NCBI GenBank assembly: GCA_036389395.1
Contig: DASVPY010000104.1
Coordinates: 12,536 to 76,535, forward strand
Direction: 5' to 3'
DNA: 64,000 nt
Source: QHXQ01 sp036389395
GTDB taxonomy: Bacteria; Acidobacteriota; Blastocatellia; Pyrinomonadales; Pyrinomonadaceae
Shown: one piece after another, positions 34,460 to 45,500 of the stretch
Layout: each line of letters begins with the position of its first letter
Numbering within the stretch: the first letter of the stretch is position 1
Translations under genes and position numbers: made by a program
The notes under the pieces: generated by a model
The model's input: only the letters and a program-made list of their open reading frames with translations
Told to the model about the DNA's origin: nothing
Database searches by the model: none

Positions 34460-36991
34460 ATGCGAGGACAGCCGAACGCAGCCCCCCGCCTATCGCTGCG
34501 CCGCGGGCCGATGCGCCGCGCGCCGCGCAGCCGCTTGCTGCCCCTCTGCCTCGCCCCGCTCGTCATCGCCGTCAGCTTTTGGCCGGAAAGATCGCGCGCT
34601 GAACACGGCCCGCCGCCCGCCGCCCGCGCGCAGGCCGGCCGGCGCTCGCCGGACGGTCTGTGGCAAGACATCACCGAGCGTGAACACTCACGCAGCGCGG
34701 GCGCGGACAAGCTTCCGCCCAAGAGCTATCGCCGTCTGCGGCTCGACAAAGACGCGCGCGCACGCCTGCTGCGTCGTGCGCCGTTTGAGTTCACCGCAGC
34801 GGCGCGCGCGACCCGACTCGTCATCACGCTGCCCATGCCCGACGGCACGTTCGCCGGCTTCCGCGTCGAAGAATCGCCGGTCATGGAGCCGCCGCTCGCC
34901 GCGCAGTTTCCCGCGATCAAAACTTACCGCGCGCGCGGCGTAGACGAACCCGCCGCCACGGCGCGCTTCGACGCGACGCCCGCCGGTCTCCACGCCGTCG
35001 TGCTCTCGCCCCGCGGCACAGTCTTCGTCGAACCCGACCCCGCGGGCGACGCGGACGCTTACGTCAGCTACTACCAACGCGACGCGGCCGAAGGCGCAGG
35101 CTCTTTTCAATGTCTGACGCCCGCCAACGACCCGGCCGACGCACAAGCGCAACCCTCTAGCCCGCGCGGCCCACGCGCGCCCGCGTTCGTCTCCGGCGCG
35201 ACGCTGCGGACTTATCGGCTCGCGCTGGCCGCCACCGCCGAGTTCACGCAGACCTACGGCGGCGGCACGGTCGGCGGCGCGCTCGCGGCCCTCACGACGA
35301 CGATCAATTTCGTCAACGCCGTCTACGAACGCGACCTCGCGCTCCGGCTCATCCTGATCGCCGACGAGACCCGCATCATCTTCACCGACCCGGCGGCTGA
35401 CGCCTACACGAGCGACCTTGTTGACACGATGTACAACCAGAACCAGACCGTGCTCGACCGCGTGATCGGCGCGGGCAACTACGACATCGGGCACGTCTTC
35501 GACGGGCACAACACCTTCGGCCCCGGTCGCTACTACTTTCAGGGCCGGGGCGAAGTGGCGAGCGTCTGCGTCGGCGGGCTGAAAGCGAAAGGCGTGTCCA
35601 TCTTCCGCGCGCTCGAACCGTCAACCACGAGCGCCGTCTACGTGGTCGCACATGAACTGGGCCACCAACTCGGCGCGTCGCACACGTTCAACGGCACGAC
35701 GCTCGACTGCGGCAACAGCCGCGTGGCCGCGTCCGCTTACGAGCCGGGCAGCGGCTCGACCGTCATGGGCTACCGCGGTACGGCCGCCACCGCCGCGCCC
35801 TACTTCCCCATCTGCGGCGCGGAAGACCTCCACTCGACCGACCTCTACTTTCACACGGCCAGCATCGAGCAGATCGTCGGCAACACGACCTATGGCGGCG
35901 GCGGTTCCTGCCCCACGCTGACCGAGACGGGCAACAGCCCGCCGACGGTCAACGCCGGGCCGAGTTATAACATCCCGCAGGGCACGCCCTTCACGCTCAC
36001 GGCCGCGGGCAGCGACCCCGACGCAGACGCGCTCACCTACACTTGGGAGCAGTACGATCTGGGCGCTGCGGGGCCGCCGAACACGGACAACGGCAACCGC
36101 CCCATCTTCCGTTCCTTCGCGCCGACCCTCAACCCGGCGCGCACCTTCCCGCAGTTGGCCGACGTACTCGCCGGCACTGCGACCTTCGGCGAAGCGCGCG
36201 CCATCACGACGCGCACGCTGAACTTCCGCGTGACCGCGCGCGACAACCACGCGGGCGGCGGCGGCGTGGCGAGCGCCGCGACGCAGGTGCGCGTCTACGC
36301 CGGCACGGGGCCGTTCGCCGTCACGCAGCCGGGCGCGGGCACGACCTGGGCCGCAGGCTCCACACAGACCGTCGCCTGGGACGTGGCCGGCACGTCGGGC
36401 GCGCCCGTCAGTTGCGCCCGCGTCCGCGTCTCGCTCTCGACCGACGGCGGCCAGACTTTCCCCTTCGTCCTCGCGGCGAGCGCGCCCAACGTCGGCGCGG
36501 CCACGATCAACGTCCCTTACACGCCGACCGCCGCCGCCCGCGTCCGAGTCGAGGCCGTCGGCAACGTCTTCTTCAACGTCTCACTCCCGAACTTCACGAT
36601 CACCCCGCCCGCCGACACGGCCCCGCCGCTCCTCCTCACCGAAGAGAACACCAGCCGCGCCGTCGCGCTCGACTCCGTGACGCTCATGCGCGATCCCTTC
36701 CCGCTCCACACGCCGCACAACTTCAGCGCGGACGGCCGCACGCGCCTCACGCTCTTCGCCGTCAACCTGACGTTGCGGGCGGGCGAAGACCTGTCGGTCG
36801 TGACCGCGCAGGCCGAGGACGCCGCGCACAGAATCTACCCGCTGCAAGTCGAGTACGTCGGGCCGGTGCCGGCCTTCCCCTGGCTGACGCAGGTGATCGT
36901 CCGCCTGCCGGACGTGCCCGCGGGCGACGTGTGGGTCAGCGTCACCTTGCGCGGCGCGGCCAGCAACCGGGCGCTCGTCGGCATTAAGTGA
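34460..36991 (+). CDS. Secreted reprolysin-like zinc metalloprotease with C-terminal beta domains
   Basis: An 843-aa protein. A long signal region (arginines then LLPLCLAPLVIAVSF) is followed by a propeptide-like part (to ~240) and the catalytic domain. The zinc motif is HELGHQLGASH, starting near His398, and the Met-turn is VMGYRG. Behind it are a PKD/Ig-type region (PPTVNAGPSYN..., GSDPDADALTYTWEQYD) and a further beta domain (about 615-715). It resembles M12B-type proteases common in Acidobacteriota and probably degrades extracellular protein. GGAGA precedes ATG 34460. Confidence 0.88.
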   Translation: MRGQPNAAPRLSLRRGPMRRAPRSRLLPLCLAPLVIAVSFWPERSRAEHGPPPAARAQAGRRSPDGLWQDITEREHSRSAGADKLPPKSYRRLRLDKDARARLLRRAPFEFTAAARATRLVITLPMPDGTFAGFRVEESPVMEPPLAAQFPAIKTYRARGVDEPAATARFDATPAGLHAVVLSPRGTVFVEPDPAGDADAYVSYYQRDAAEGAGSFQCLTPANDPADAQAQPSSPRGPRAPAFVSGATLRTYRLALAATAEFTQTYGGGTVGGALAALTTTINFVNAVYERDLALRLILIADETRIIFTDPAADAYTSDLVDTMYNQNQTVLDRVIGAGNYDIGHVFDGHNTFGPGRYYFQGRGEVASVCVGGLKAKGVSIFRALEPSTTSAVYVVAHELGHQLGASHTFNGTTLDCGNSRVAASAYEPGSGSTVMGYRGTAATAAPYFPICGAEDLHSTDLYFHTASIEQIVGNTTYGGGGSCPTLTETGNSPPTVNAGPSYNIPQGTPFTLTAAGSDPDADALTYTWEQYDLGAAGPPNTDNGNRPIFRSFAPTLNPARTFPQLADVLAGTATFGEARAITTRTLNFRVTARDNHAGGGGVASAATQVRVYAGTGPFAVTQPGAGTTWAAGSTQTVAWDVAGTSGAPVSCARVRVSLSTDGGQTFPFVLAASAPNVGAATINVPYTPTAAARVRVEAVGNVFFNVSLPNFTITPPADTAPPLLLTEENTSRAVALDSVTLMRDPFPLHTPHNFSADGRTRLTLFAVNLTLRAGEDLSVVTAQAEDAAHRIYPLQVEYVGPVPAFPWLTQVIVRLPDVPAGDVWVSVTLRGAASNRALVGIK

Positions 36992-37053
36992 ACGGCTGGC
37001 GCGACAAGGAACAGGGGCGCGGCATCGTCGTCATTAGGGCGGGCGGTTTCCAG

Positions 37054-37332
37054 TTACTTGAAGTCGGTGATGAGGGTGGCGTCGGTGTTCTCTGTGCCGC
37101 GCTCGAAGACGAGGCGGCGGCCGTCGCGCGACCAGGCGAGGCGGAAGATGCGGTCGGCGTTGAAGTCGGTCAGCCGCGCGGGCGGGCCGCCCGCGACCGC
37201 CTGCTGCCAGATGTTCGAGACGCCGCCGCCGTCGTCCACGTAGCGCACGGCGCGCCCGTCCGGCGTCCAGTGCAGCCCCGCGCGGAGCGCGACCGTGGGC
37301 GGCACGGCGAAGAGTTTGACGGGCGCGCCGTC
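37054..37332 (-). pseudogene. 3' remnant of a PD40/TolB-type beta-propeller gene
   Basis: On the minus strand the frame reads GAPVKLFAVPPTVALRAG, then LHWTPDGRAVRYVDD, GGPPARLTDF and LAWSRDGRRLVFERG, and stops at 37054-37056 (TAA). This is the typical last blades of the propeller of large PD40 proteins or PD40-type kinases in this phylum. The rest of the gene is missing. Upstream (to the right) the sequence switches abruptly to an M23 peptidase gene on the other strand. Confidence 0.75.
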
Positions 37333-37899
37333 ATCGCGCAACGCTTCGCCACCGACTGGGGCAAGTTCGGCGACAACTGGAACGCCCTGCGCACGGGCGA
37401 CGGCTCGAAGAACACGGACTTCTACGCCTACGGCGAGCCGCTCGTCGCCGTGGCCGACGCCGAGGTCGCGGCCGTGCGCGACGACATCCCGGAAAACGAT
37501 CCGAGCGCGAACACGCCGGCCGTGCCCGTCTCGCTCGATACGGCGGCGGGCAATCACGTCGTACTCGATCTGGGGCGCGGGCGTTACGCGCTCTACGCGC
37601 ACATGCAGCCCGGCAAGATGCGCGTCAAGGTCGGCGACCGCGTGAAGCGCGGGCAGGTGTTGGGTCTCTTGGGCAACTCGGGCAACGCCGTCGGGCCGCA
37701 CCTACACTTCCACATCGCCGACTCGCCCGTCGCGCTCGACGGCGAGGGCTTGCCCTTCGTGATTGATTCGTTCGAGGTGCTCGGCGTGGAGTTGCCGCAG
37801 GCGTTCAAGGAAGGCGTCTGGCGGCCCGACCCGAACTTCAGGGTCGAGCGCCGCCACCTGGAGATGCCCACGGACAGCGCCGTCGTCCGCTTCCCCTGA
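37321..37899 (+). pseudogene. 3' remnant of an M23-type metallopeptidase gene
   Basis: On the plus strand, recognisable protein begins with GRAVIAQRFATDWGKFG and continues through ADAEVAAVRDDIPEN, HVVLDLGRGRYALYAHMQPG, QVLGLLGNSGNAVGPHLHFHIA to the stop at 37899. HLHFH is the M23 zinc motif. The N-terminal half and any signal peptide are gone. The frame is open leftward to 36988, but that part is antisense to the propeller remnant and is not real peptidase. A shortened intracellular product is conceivable but unlikely to be functional. Confidence 0.75.
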
Positions 37900-37952
37900 G
37901 CGCGCGGCGGCGAAGATTGATAAGTACGTAGGACGCGCTCGCTCGTCCTTAC

Positions 37953-40900
37953 TTAGCGCCAGTTGCCGATCAGGATGAACGGCGACCAGTAATAAGGGTG
38001 CGCGTAAGGTCTCTTCGGGTCGTAGGCGAAGCTCGGCCCCGCGCCGCCTAAGCCCCTGAGCTTGGCCACCGCCAGTGACGGCCGGAGCGTGCCCGCGATC
38101 ATCTCCTGCTGCGCCAACTGTAAGGCGGCGGCTTTCGTCAACCCCGGCCGCTCCTTGCGCAGCCGGTAAAACTCGCTCATCAAAAGCTGCGTGCTTTCGT
38201 CCGCCACGCTCCACAAGGTCGCCAGGATCGCCTTCGCCCCCTTCTGCTGCGCCACGTAGCCGAAGCCCTCAACCTCCTTGCCGCTGCTGTCCTTCTCCGC
38301 CACCGCCGTCGCACACGCCGACAGCGCCAGCAACTCCACGCCCCTGAGGTCTACGCGCGGGTTGTTGCGCATCTCGTCCACGGTCAGGACGCTGCCGTCG
38401 CCTAAGAGCAGGAACGAGCGCGTCGAGTCGCCGCGGTTCAATTGGAAATGCGAGGCGATGTGGATGACTTTGTAGCCGCGCGCCAGTTGGGTCTCTAAGG
38501 CGGGTTCGTTAAAGGCCGCATCCAGGAAACTCTGCCCCGGCAGGACGCCGCCGGGCGATTGAGCGCTGCGGACAATCGAGCGCAACTCTCTTCTCACGGC
38601 CGGCAGCGGCGGGAATGATACTTCTTGCGTTTCGCCATTCAACTCTTTAACGGTGGCCGTCTTAGCCTCCGAGACGCCCAAGCCCAACGCCCGCCAGTTC
38701 GGGCTGACGGGCTGCCCCAGCCGCGGCAGACTCGCCAGCGTGATCGTCACGTTCTGATACTTCTGACCGAAGTACTGTTTGCCGTCCCACAGCGCCGCCA
38801 GCGGCAGCAGGCGCAGGTTGCCGTCGAGCGACCAGAGCAGCGTTTTCGCCTGCGCGCCGGCTAGCTGTTTCTCCACCGGCCCGATGAGGATGTCGTAGAG
38901 TTCTTTGCCCAACGGCCGCGGATCGACACTCGGGTTAATTACGGCCTGACGAAAGTCCTCGATCTTTTTATTCAGGCGAACAGCCGTGATCTCGTAACTG
39001 CCGGCAACTTGCGCGTCGGGCGTGGCGAGAATGACGCGGTAGCGGTCGTCGCCGACGAGCGTGTAGAGGTAGACCACGCCCGCGCCGAACTCTTTCAAAT
39101 CCGATTGCAGCGCGAGTTTTTCGTGCAAATCCTCGGCCCTGTTGCCGGGTCGGGCGAACTCTTCCGCCAACTGGCGCAGGAAGACCTGGAAGCTGCGGTT
39201 CGCATCTTCGATTTGAGCGGCGAGGTCGTCGTAACGCCGCTCCTGTTCCGCGCTCAGCTTGACGCCGCCGCGCTTAAGCTCCTGCAACTTGCCGAACTCC
39301 GCGCCGAGCGCCGCCACGTTGTCGGCGATCTCGTTGTAGCGCCGCAGCGCATCTCTTTCTTCCGGGCGCAGATCAACGCGCAGTTGAAGTTTGCCGACCT
39401 CATTCTTATCCCGGCGCAAATAATCGGCAACCTCCTCCTCCTTAAGCATCGCCAACACCTGCTCGGCTTCGAGCAGCCGCCCTTCGGAGATAAGCCAATC
39501 GGCCAATCGGCTATAAGGCTTTTCGTTTTTCTTCAAGTAGCTGTCCTGTAAATTGCGATCAAAGCCTTGCAACTGCCCGCGCGCTCTTTGAATCGCGTTA
39601 ACGGCGAGTTTGCCGAAAACAATCGCCAGTCTTCTATTACCAAGCGCATCATATGTTCTTGCTATATGAGTAAGCACAGTGTCATAGAGGCGGTAAACCG
39701 TTTTGCTCTCGCCCGCGCCGAGGGCATACCAGATGGCGAGTGATTCGTTGAAATAAGGCAGGGCTTCTTGCGGCCTGCCTGCTTCCAAATAAGTGTATCC
39801 GACATCTCTCAGGGATAAGGCAAGGTCGCTTCTTGTCGAGCGTTGGCGTTCAAAGGCCAGCGAGCTTTTGGCATACTCGATTGCTTTCTCCCATTGCTTC
39901 TGCTTTACATACAGGTCAGCGACCTGCGTTGCAATGATACTTTCTACTTCTGCTTCTTTAATCTCCCGCGCCACGGCTAAGGCTTTCTCATAATATTCCA
40001 GTGCCTTTTCATATTCTTCGAGCAGCTTATAATCATTGCCTATCCGCAACAGCCTGAGACTGTCGAAAGTTTTCTCATAAAATTGCCCGATAGAACCCGA
40101 TCTATTCAGCGGAGCTGACGCTGAGGGTAAGAGGGCGAGATTATTTTGGGATTGCAGCCTGTTGATCATTGATTGCAAATATGCCGGAGAAAGTAGGAAG
40201 GCTAACTCTTGGTTAGCATATTCTCGGAAACTCTTCTCGTCTCCCAAATCGAAGTAGAGGACTTTGATATAACTAAGAATATCTGCTTGAAGCGCTTTAT
40301 CACCCATTGCGTCGGCGAGCTTCAGCGCCTGGTTTAGAGCAGCCAATGACTGCTCGTTGTTGAAATTTGAGAAATGTATCGTTGCGATCTGCAATAACAA
40401 TTGCGCTTCGTATGATTTCCCCTCCCGCATCGTTCGGGTGATTGCCAGCGCCTCTTCAAAGAATTTTAGGGCTTCCGGCAGGTGGTCTAACTTCTTATGA
40501 CTATTCCCTATGTCTCTTAACGTTAACAGCTCCCTAAGTCTCGCGAAATCACGGTCCTTCTCATTCTCTTTCTGGATGACGCGAAAAAGTATCAGGGCTT
40601 GGTTGAGGTACTCTAAAGCCTCTTTGGGCTTGTTCAATCCTGTGCTTAAAGTTGAGCCGACTGCCGAGACGTTTGATGCCTCTTGGAGATTTATAATCGG
40701 TTCCACCTCGACGAAGCCTTTACTAGAACTCACTTCTGCACTGGAACGCATTTCTTTAATCACTGCCAGCGCCAGCTTGTAATATTTAACGCCTTCTTCC
40801 CCATTTCCTGTTTTTGTGAAGATAATACCTATCGTAGTCAACGCATTAAGCTCACCGAATTTTGTAATCAATTTAAAATCGGTTTTCTGCGCCGACGTTC

Positions 40901-41675
40901 CTCTGGCCAGAACGTCGATGAATGGTTTTTCATCTAACTGTCTATAAAATCGGCGAAATAGTTCCAGTGCTTTGAAAGATTTATCGCGGGCTGCTGTGAG
41001 CGATTCCGACTTACCTTCACCCAAGAGTTTCTGGGCCTCTGCAAGTAAATCCTGCGGCAACTGATTCGAGAGTAAAAACAGATTCAGTGCTGTCAGCTCA
41101 GTGAGATACTTGTCCTGAACTTCTTCCCAGCCTTTAACTGCCTCTGCGAGTTTGTTGAGCGCAACCTCTTCCTGGCCCTCAGTGTTGCGCGCTGTCAAGC
41201 CTTCCACAAAGATATGCTCAACTTCCACCCGCCGTTTGTCTTGTGCCGTCGCGAGACGTGAGGCTGCACGCCGGATTGAATAATTACCCGCTCCCGCTTT
41301 GCCATCAAGGGCGCTCACTTCCAGGATGAAACTGTCTGGTCGGATGGCGATGAATGAGAGCGTTTCCGGCCCTTCCTTGCTGTTCGGACTGTCCATCGTC
41401 GCCAAAGCGTTGCCGCGTGCGTCCAGCAGCTTGAGCAACACGTCAACGCCTTTCTGCTCGACGCGGACTTGGAAAAACTCTTCTGCCTTCAAATCGAATT
41501 TGTAGCGGTGCGTTTCCGCGCCGGTCAGCTCGCGTTCGAGCGTTTGCCCCGGCGGCAGTTCGCGGATTTCGTTTGCCGGCTGTGTCTGGCCGAATGCGGG
41601 CGACGTTATTGACCAAAGGGTCAGTGACAACACGGTGAGGACGAGGCGTTTGACGAAAAGGGTGGTGGGTGGCAT
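37953..41675 (-). CDS. Secreted CHAT-domain protease-like protein with TPR repeats
   Basis: A 1240-aa protein. A signal peptide (LVLTVLSLTLWSITSPAFGQ) is followed by a beta domain (about 35-140), many TPR repeats (about 150-740: DYKLLEEYEKALEYYEKALAV; EKAIEYAKSSLAFER), a coiled region and a C-terminal CHAT domain. The CHAT caspase-like dyad appears intact, with His about 1076 (VIHIASHF) and Cys about 1121 (LALSACATAV). CHAT proteins are caspase-clan peptidases, often activated by partner contacts. Oddly, the TPR-coding core (about 39500-41250) is much AT-richer than both ends of the gene and the neighbours, suggesting a mosaic origin. Confidence 0.88.
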   Translation of the reverse strand: MPPTTLFVKRLVLTVLSLTLWSITSPAFGQTQPANEIRELPPGQTLERELTGAETHRYKFDLKAEEFFQVRVEQKGVDVLLKLLDARGNALATMDSPNSKEGPETLSFIAIRPDSFILEVSALDGKAGAGNYSIRRAASRLATAQDKRRVEVEHIFVEGLTARNTEGQEEVALNKLAEAVKGWEEVQDKYLTELTALNLFLLSNQLPQDLLAEAQKLLGEGKSESLTAARDKSFKALELFRRFYRQLDEKPFIDVLARGTSAQKTDFKLITKFGELNALTTIGIIFTKTGNGEEGVKYYKLALAVIKEMRSSAEVSSSKGFVEVEPIINLQEASNVSAVGSTLSTGLNKPKEALEYLNQALILFRVIQKENEKDRDFARLRELLTLRDIGNSHKKLDHLPEALKFFEEALAITRTMREGKSYEAQLLLQIATIHFSNFNNEQSLAALNQALKLADAMGDKALQADILSYIKVLYFDLGDEKSFREYANQELAFLLSPAYLQSMINRLQSQNNLALLPSASAPLNRSGSIGQFYEKTFDSLRLLRIGNDYKLLEEYEKALEYYEKALAVAREIKEAEVESIIATQVADLYVKQKQWEKAIEYAKSSLAFERQRSTRSDLALSLRDVGYTYLEAGRPQEALPYFNESLAIWYALGAGESKTVYRLYDTVLTHIARTYDALGNRRLAIVFGKLAVNAIQRARGQLQGFDRNLQDSYLKKNEKPYSRLADWLISEGRLLEAEQVLAMLKEEEVADYLRRDKNEVGKLQLRVDLRPEERDALRRYNEIADNVAALGAEFGKLQELKRGGVKLSAEQERRYDDLAAQIEDANRSFQVFLRQLAEEFARPGNRAEDLHEKLALQSDLKEFGAGVVYLYTLVGDDRYRVILATPDAQVAGSYEITAVRLNKKIEDFRQAVINPSVDPRPLGKELYDILIGPVEKQLAGAQAKTLLWSLDGNLRLLPLAALWDGKQYFGQKYQNVTITLASLPRLGQPVSPNWRALGLGVSEAKTATVKELNGETQEVSFPPLPAVRRELRSIVRSAQSPGGVLPGQSFLDAAFNEPALETQLARGYKVIHIASHFQLNRGDSTRSFLLLGDGSVLTVDEMRNNPRVDLRGVELLALSACATAVAEKDSSGKEVEGFGYVAQQKGAKAILATLWSVADESTQLLMSEFYRLRKERPGLTKAAALQLAQQEMIAGTLRPSLAVAKLRGLGGAGPSFAYDPKRPYAHPYYWSPFILIGNWR

Positions 41676-41868
41676 GGCTGTTCGCTCCTGCTAGGAAAAT
41701 CAATCCGGCGGGCGGCGGGTTACATCCCGGCCGATGTTGCCCGCGTGTGCGTTGCCGGCTTCGGCTTCACGCGGCTACGCTACTTCCGCTAACGCGATAT
41801 TCGCTTGATAGACCGCTGGTGGATTTCGCGCCGGCTCGTCAAGACTTGGCCGGCGCGCGGCCGCGGCG

Positions 41869-42195
41869 TCAGAGCGTCTCGATCTTGGCGGCGAGGATGA
41901 AGTCGCTTTCGCTGAGGCCGTCGATGGCGTGGGTGTAGATTTTCAGTTCGACGTAGCCCCAGCCGAAGGTGATGTCGGGGTGGTGGCCCTCGCGCTCCGC
42001 GAGCGCGGCGACGCGGTTGACGAACGCCTGCGCCGCGCGGAAGTTGGGGAACTCGTAACGGCGCAGCAGGTGGTGCTCGTCAACGACCAGCCATTCGGGC
42101 GGCACCTGCCGCGCGAACTCCGCCACCGCCGCGCCGCGCAGCCGCGGCACGCCGCCGTGGCACGGCACGCAACTCCGGTTCGCCAGCTCACTCAT
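41869..42195 (-). CDS. phhB: Pterin-4a-carbinolamine dehydratase (4a-hydroxytetrahydrobiopterin dehydratase)
   Basis: A 108-aa protein, the normal family length. The core EREGHHPDITFGWGYVELKIYTH, split as EGHHPD and FGWGYVELKI, and the C-terminal GLSESDFILAAKI are diagnostic. It regenerates pterin cofactor after aromatic amino acid hydroxylation or supports molybdopterin-type pterin recycling. No phenylalanine hydroxylase gene is in the window. Confidence 0.92.
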   Translation of the reverse strand: MSELANRSCVPCHGGVPRLRGAAVAEFARQVPPEWLVVDEHHLLRRYEFPNFRAAQAFVNRVAALAEREGHHPDITFGWGYVELKIYTHAIDGLSESDFILAAKIETL

Positions 42196-42559
42196 CGCTC
42201 GTTTCTATCCGCTCCCGTTCAGCCTCAGCCAATCAACGTCCCGCGTTCGCAGTTAACTCTTCGCGCGCGCCCCCCGTGCGTTGCGCCGACGATTCTACAC
42301 GGGCGCGCCCACTGCGAAAACCTTGACGGCGCGCGGCGGCCGGCCGATAATCCGGCGAAAGGCCGTAAAGCCCCCCGACAACCGTTTCCCCCGTTTCGAT
42401 CAACCAGACGTTCGTCGCCTGATTAAACGTCAGGCCAGACACGCCCCTCGCTAGTGTCCGACCTGCGCCTTAGCTGTACACTTCAGCGCGCCCGCGCCGG
42501 GCCCGCGCCGCGGGCGTGCTCAGACCTTGGCGTGTTCAGAGCTTCTTGAGAGGACGGCT
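42196..42559. other. Gene-free spacer before the Kelch/WD40 gene
   Basis: No convincing gene is seen. A minus-strand frame at 42233-42442 starts with a protein-like stretch (TFNQATNVWLIETGETVVGG) but turns into low-complexity arginine-rich sequence, so it could be a decayed fragment. AGAGGA lies just before ATG 42560. Confidence 0.4.
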
Positions 42560-45500
42560 ATGAAGAACGATGTCAGACGATCCGCGCGGAGGCTCCTCGT
42601 CGCAACCGTAACAGTCGTGACCCTGCTCTGTTGGGTCGTGCTGACAGTTCACTCTTCGAATCCGTCGCCCACGCCCGCGGCGGCAGCCGACGAGCGGGCG
42701 GCCGCTTCGTGCGCGAACGACACGTGGGCGGCCACGAGTCTCTCGAACGTCCCCGACGGGCGGACTGAGCACACGGCCGTGTGGACGGGCGCGGAGATGA
42801 TCGTCTGGGGCGGTCGGAACAGCCGCGGCTACCTCAACACCGGCGCGCGCTACAACCCCGCGACCGACAGTTGGACGGCGGTGAGCACACTCAACGCGCC
42901 CGACCCGCGCGCGGAGCACGAGGCCGTGTGGACGGGCGGCGAGATGATCGTCTGGGGCGGCCACAACACGTCCGACCTGAACACGGGCGGGCGCTACAAC
43001 CCGCAGACCGACACGTGGACGCCGCTCACCACCTTCAACGCCCCGACGGGCCGCCGCGAGTACACGGCCGTCTGGTCGGGCACGGAGATGATCATCTGGG
43101 GCGGGCACGTCGGCTACGGCGGCGACGGCTTGAACACCGGCGGGCGCTACAACCCGCAGACCGACACGTGGACGCCGACCAGCACCACGGGCGCGCCCCC
43201 CGGCGAGGTTGACCACACGGCGGTCTGGACGGGCACAGAGATGATCGTCTGGGGCGGCGACACGCTGACCAACGTCGGCGGGCGCTACAACCCCTCGACC
43301 GACACGTGGCGGCCCACTGATCGGAACACCGCCCCTTACGCACGCTACCACCACACGGCGGTCTGGACGGGCACAGAGATGATCGTCTTCGGCGGCTTCG
43401 GTTATCACCAGTCGGGCGTCATGTATCTCAACACCGGCGCGCGCTACAACCCGCAGACCGATTCATGGGTGGCGACGACGACGACGGGCGCGCCCGTGCT
43501 GCGCGGCTATCACACGGCCCTGTGGACGGGCAGCGAGATGGTCGTCTGGGGCGGCTGGCCTGTGACGAACACCGGCGGGCGCTACAACCCCGCGACGAAC
43601 ACCTGGCGGTTGACCGAAGCGGCGAGCGCGCCCGAAGCCCGTTACGATCACGCCGCCGTCTGGACGGGCGGCAAGATGATCGTCTGGGGCGGGACGGCCG
43701 ACAGCAATTACTACAGCACCGGCGGGCAGTACTGCCCCGGCGCGGCCCCGACGCCGCCGACGCCCACCCCGACGCCGACGCCGCTGCCCGCCTGCCAGAA
43801 CGTCCGCCTCGCGCCCGCCAACCGTTCCTTCACGAACGAAGGCGGCAACGCTTTCGTCAACGTCACGTCGGAAGGCAACTGCGTCTGGTCGGCGGCGGCG
43901 AACGCGCCCTGGCTCAACATCACCTCCGTCTCCGTCAGCCAACTCTACGGCGGCACGGTCTACTACTCGGTCGCGCCGCACACCGGCACGACGCCGCGCG
44001 CCGGCACGCTCTCCGTCGGCGGTCAGACCTACACCGTCTACGAAGGCGCGGAGCCGCTGCAAGGCGCGCCCGACATACTGTGGACGGGCGCGGGTCACGC
44101 GGCGCGCACCAACGCCGTCGCCTTCTCGCCCGACGGGCGTCTGCTCGCTTCGGCCAGCGACGATCAGACGATCAAGGTCTGGCGCGTCGCCGACGGCGCG
44201 CTGCTGCGCACGCTCACGGGCTTCGCGGATCGCGTGACCGCGCTCGCCTTCGCGCACAACGGCCAGACGCTCGCCGCCGGCAGCGTGGATCGCAACCTGA
44301 AGGCCTGGCAGGTCGCCGACTGGGCGCTCGTGCGGACTGTGACCACGACCGATTTCATCATGGGCGTCGCCTTCTCGCCCGACGACACGCGCCTCGCCGC
44401 TTCGGGCGGCTATTCGGGCAACTGGATTCACGTCCTGCGCACGTCCGACTGGCGCGAGACCGCGCTGCTCGGCTACGGGCAGCAGCCCAACGGCGGCATC
44501 GCCTACTCGCCCGACGGACAGTTCCTCGCCTGGGCGCAGTTCTACCCCGGCGTGCGTTTGCAGAACTTGACTGACTCTTCCTACCGCGACCTGCAAGACC
44601 ACAGCCTCTACGGCACGAACGCCGTCGCCTTCTCGGCCGACGGCCAGCGGCTCGCCAGCGCGAGCGACGATCAGGCGGTCAGCCTGTGGCGCGTCACAGA
44701 CGGCGCGCAACTCCTGAGCCTCAACGGGCCGTCGGGCGCGGTCAAGTCGGTCGCCTACGCGCCCGACGGGCAGACGCTTCTGGCCGGCGGGCAGGACAGC
44801 GGCCGCGGCACGCTCCTGTTCTGGCGCGTCGCGGACGGCGCGCTGCTGCGCGCTTACACGGGGCAGACGGCCAACACCGTGCCCGCCGTGCAGTTCGCGC
44901 CCGGCGGCAACCTCTACGCTTACGGTCGCGGCGACGGCGCGGTCGTCGTCGCGCGCCACCCGTTCTCGCCGTGCGCCGGGGCGAGCGTCACGCCGACCAC
45001 ACAGACGTTTGAGGCCGCGGGCGGCGACGCGCAGATCAACGTGAGCGCCGGCACGGGCTGCAACTGGACGGTGACTGCGAGCGCCGACTGGATCACGTTA
45101 GGTACGAGCACTGTCGGCACGGGGCTGCTCTCTTACACGGTCGCGCCGAACACGGAGGCCGCGCCGCGCAGCGCCACGCTGCTCGTCGCCGGTCAAGCCA
45201 TTAACGTCACGCAAAACGGGCTGACGACTTACCACGTCAGCGGGCGCATCACGGACGCGCAGGGCAACCCGCTCGGCGGCGCGACCTTGAGCATGACCGG
45301 CACGCGCGCCGCCAACATCACGACGGCCGAAGACGGCTCATACACGTCCGCCGCCCTGCCCGCCGACGGCACTTACACGCTGACGCCCGCCTACCCCGGC
45401 TTCGCCTTCACGCCGCCGAGCCGCACCGTCGGCAACATGAGCGGCGACGTGACGGCCGACTTCACGGTCGCGCAGGCCGCGCCCGCGCCGCTCCTCGTCA

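Noticed and set aside
36988..37899. A single 303-aa peptidase gene
   Set aside because: Only the part from about 37321 resembles M23. The first third is antisense to a propeller remnant, so the continuous frame is a product of the junction.
42233..42442. 70-codon minus-strand frame with a protein-like beginning
   Set aside because: Only the first ~30 codons look like protein, no family is recognised and the rest is low-complexity. At best a decayed fragment.
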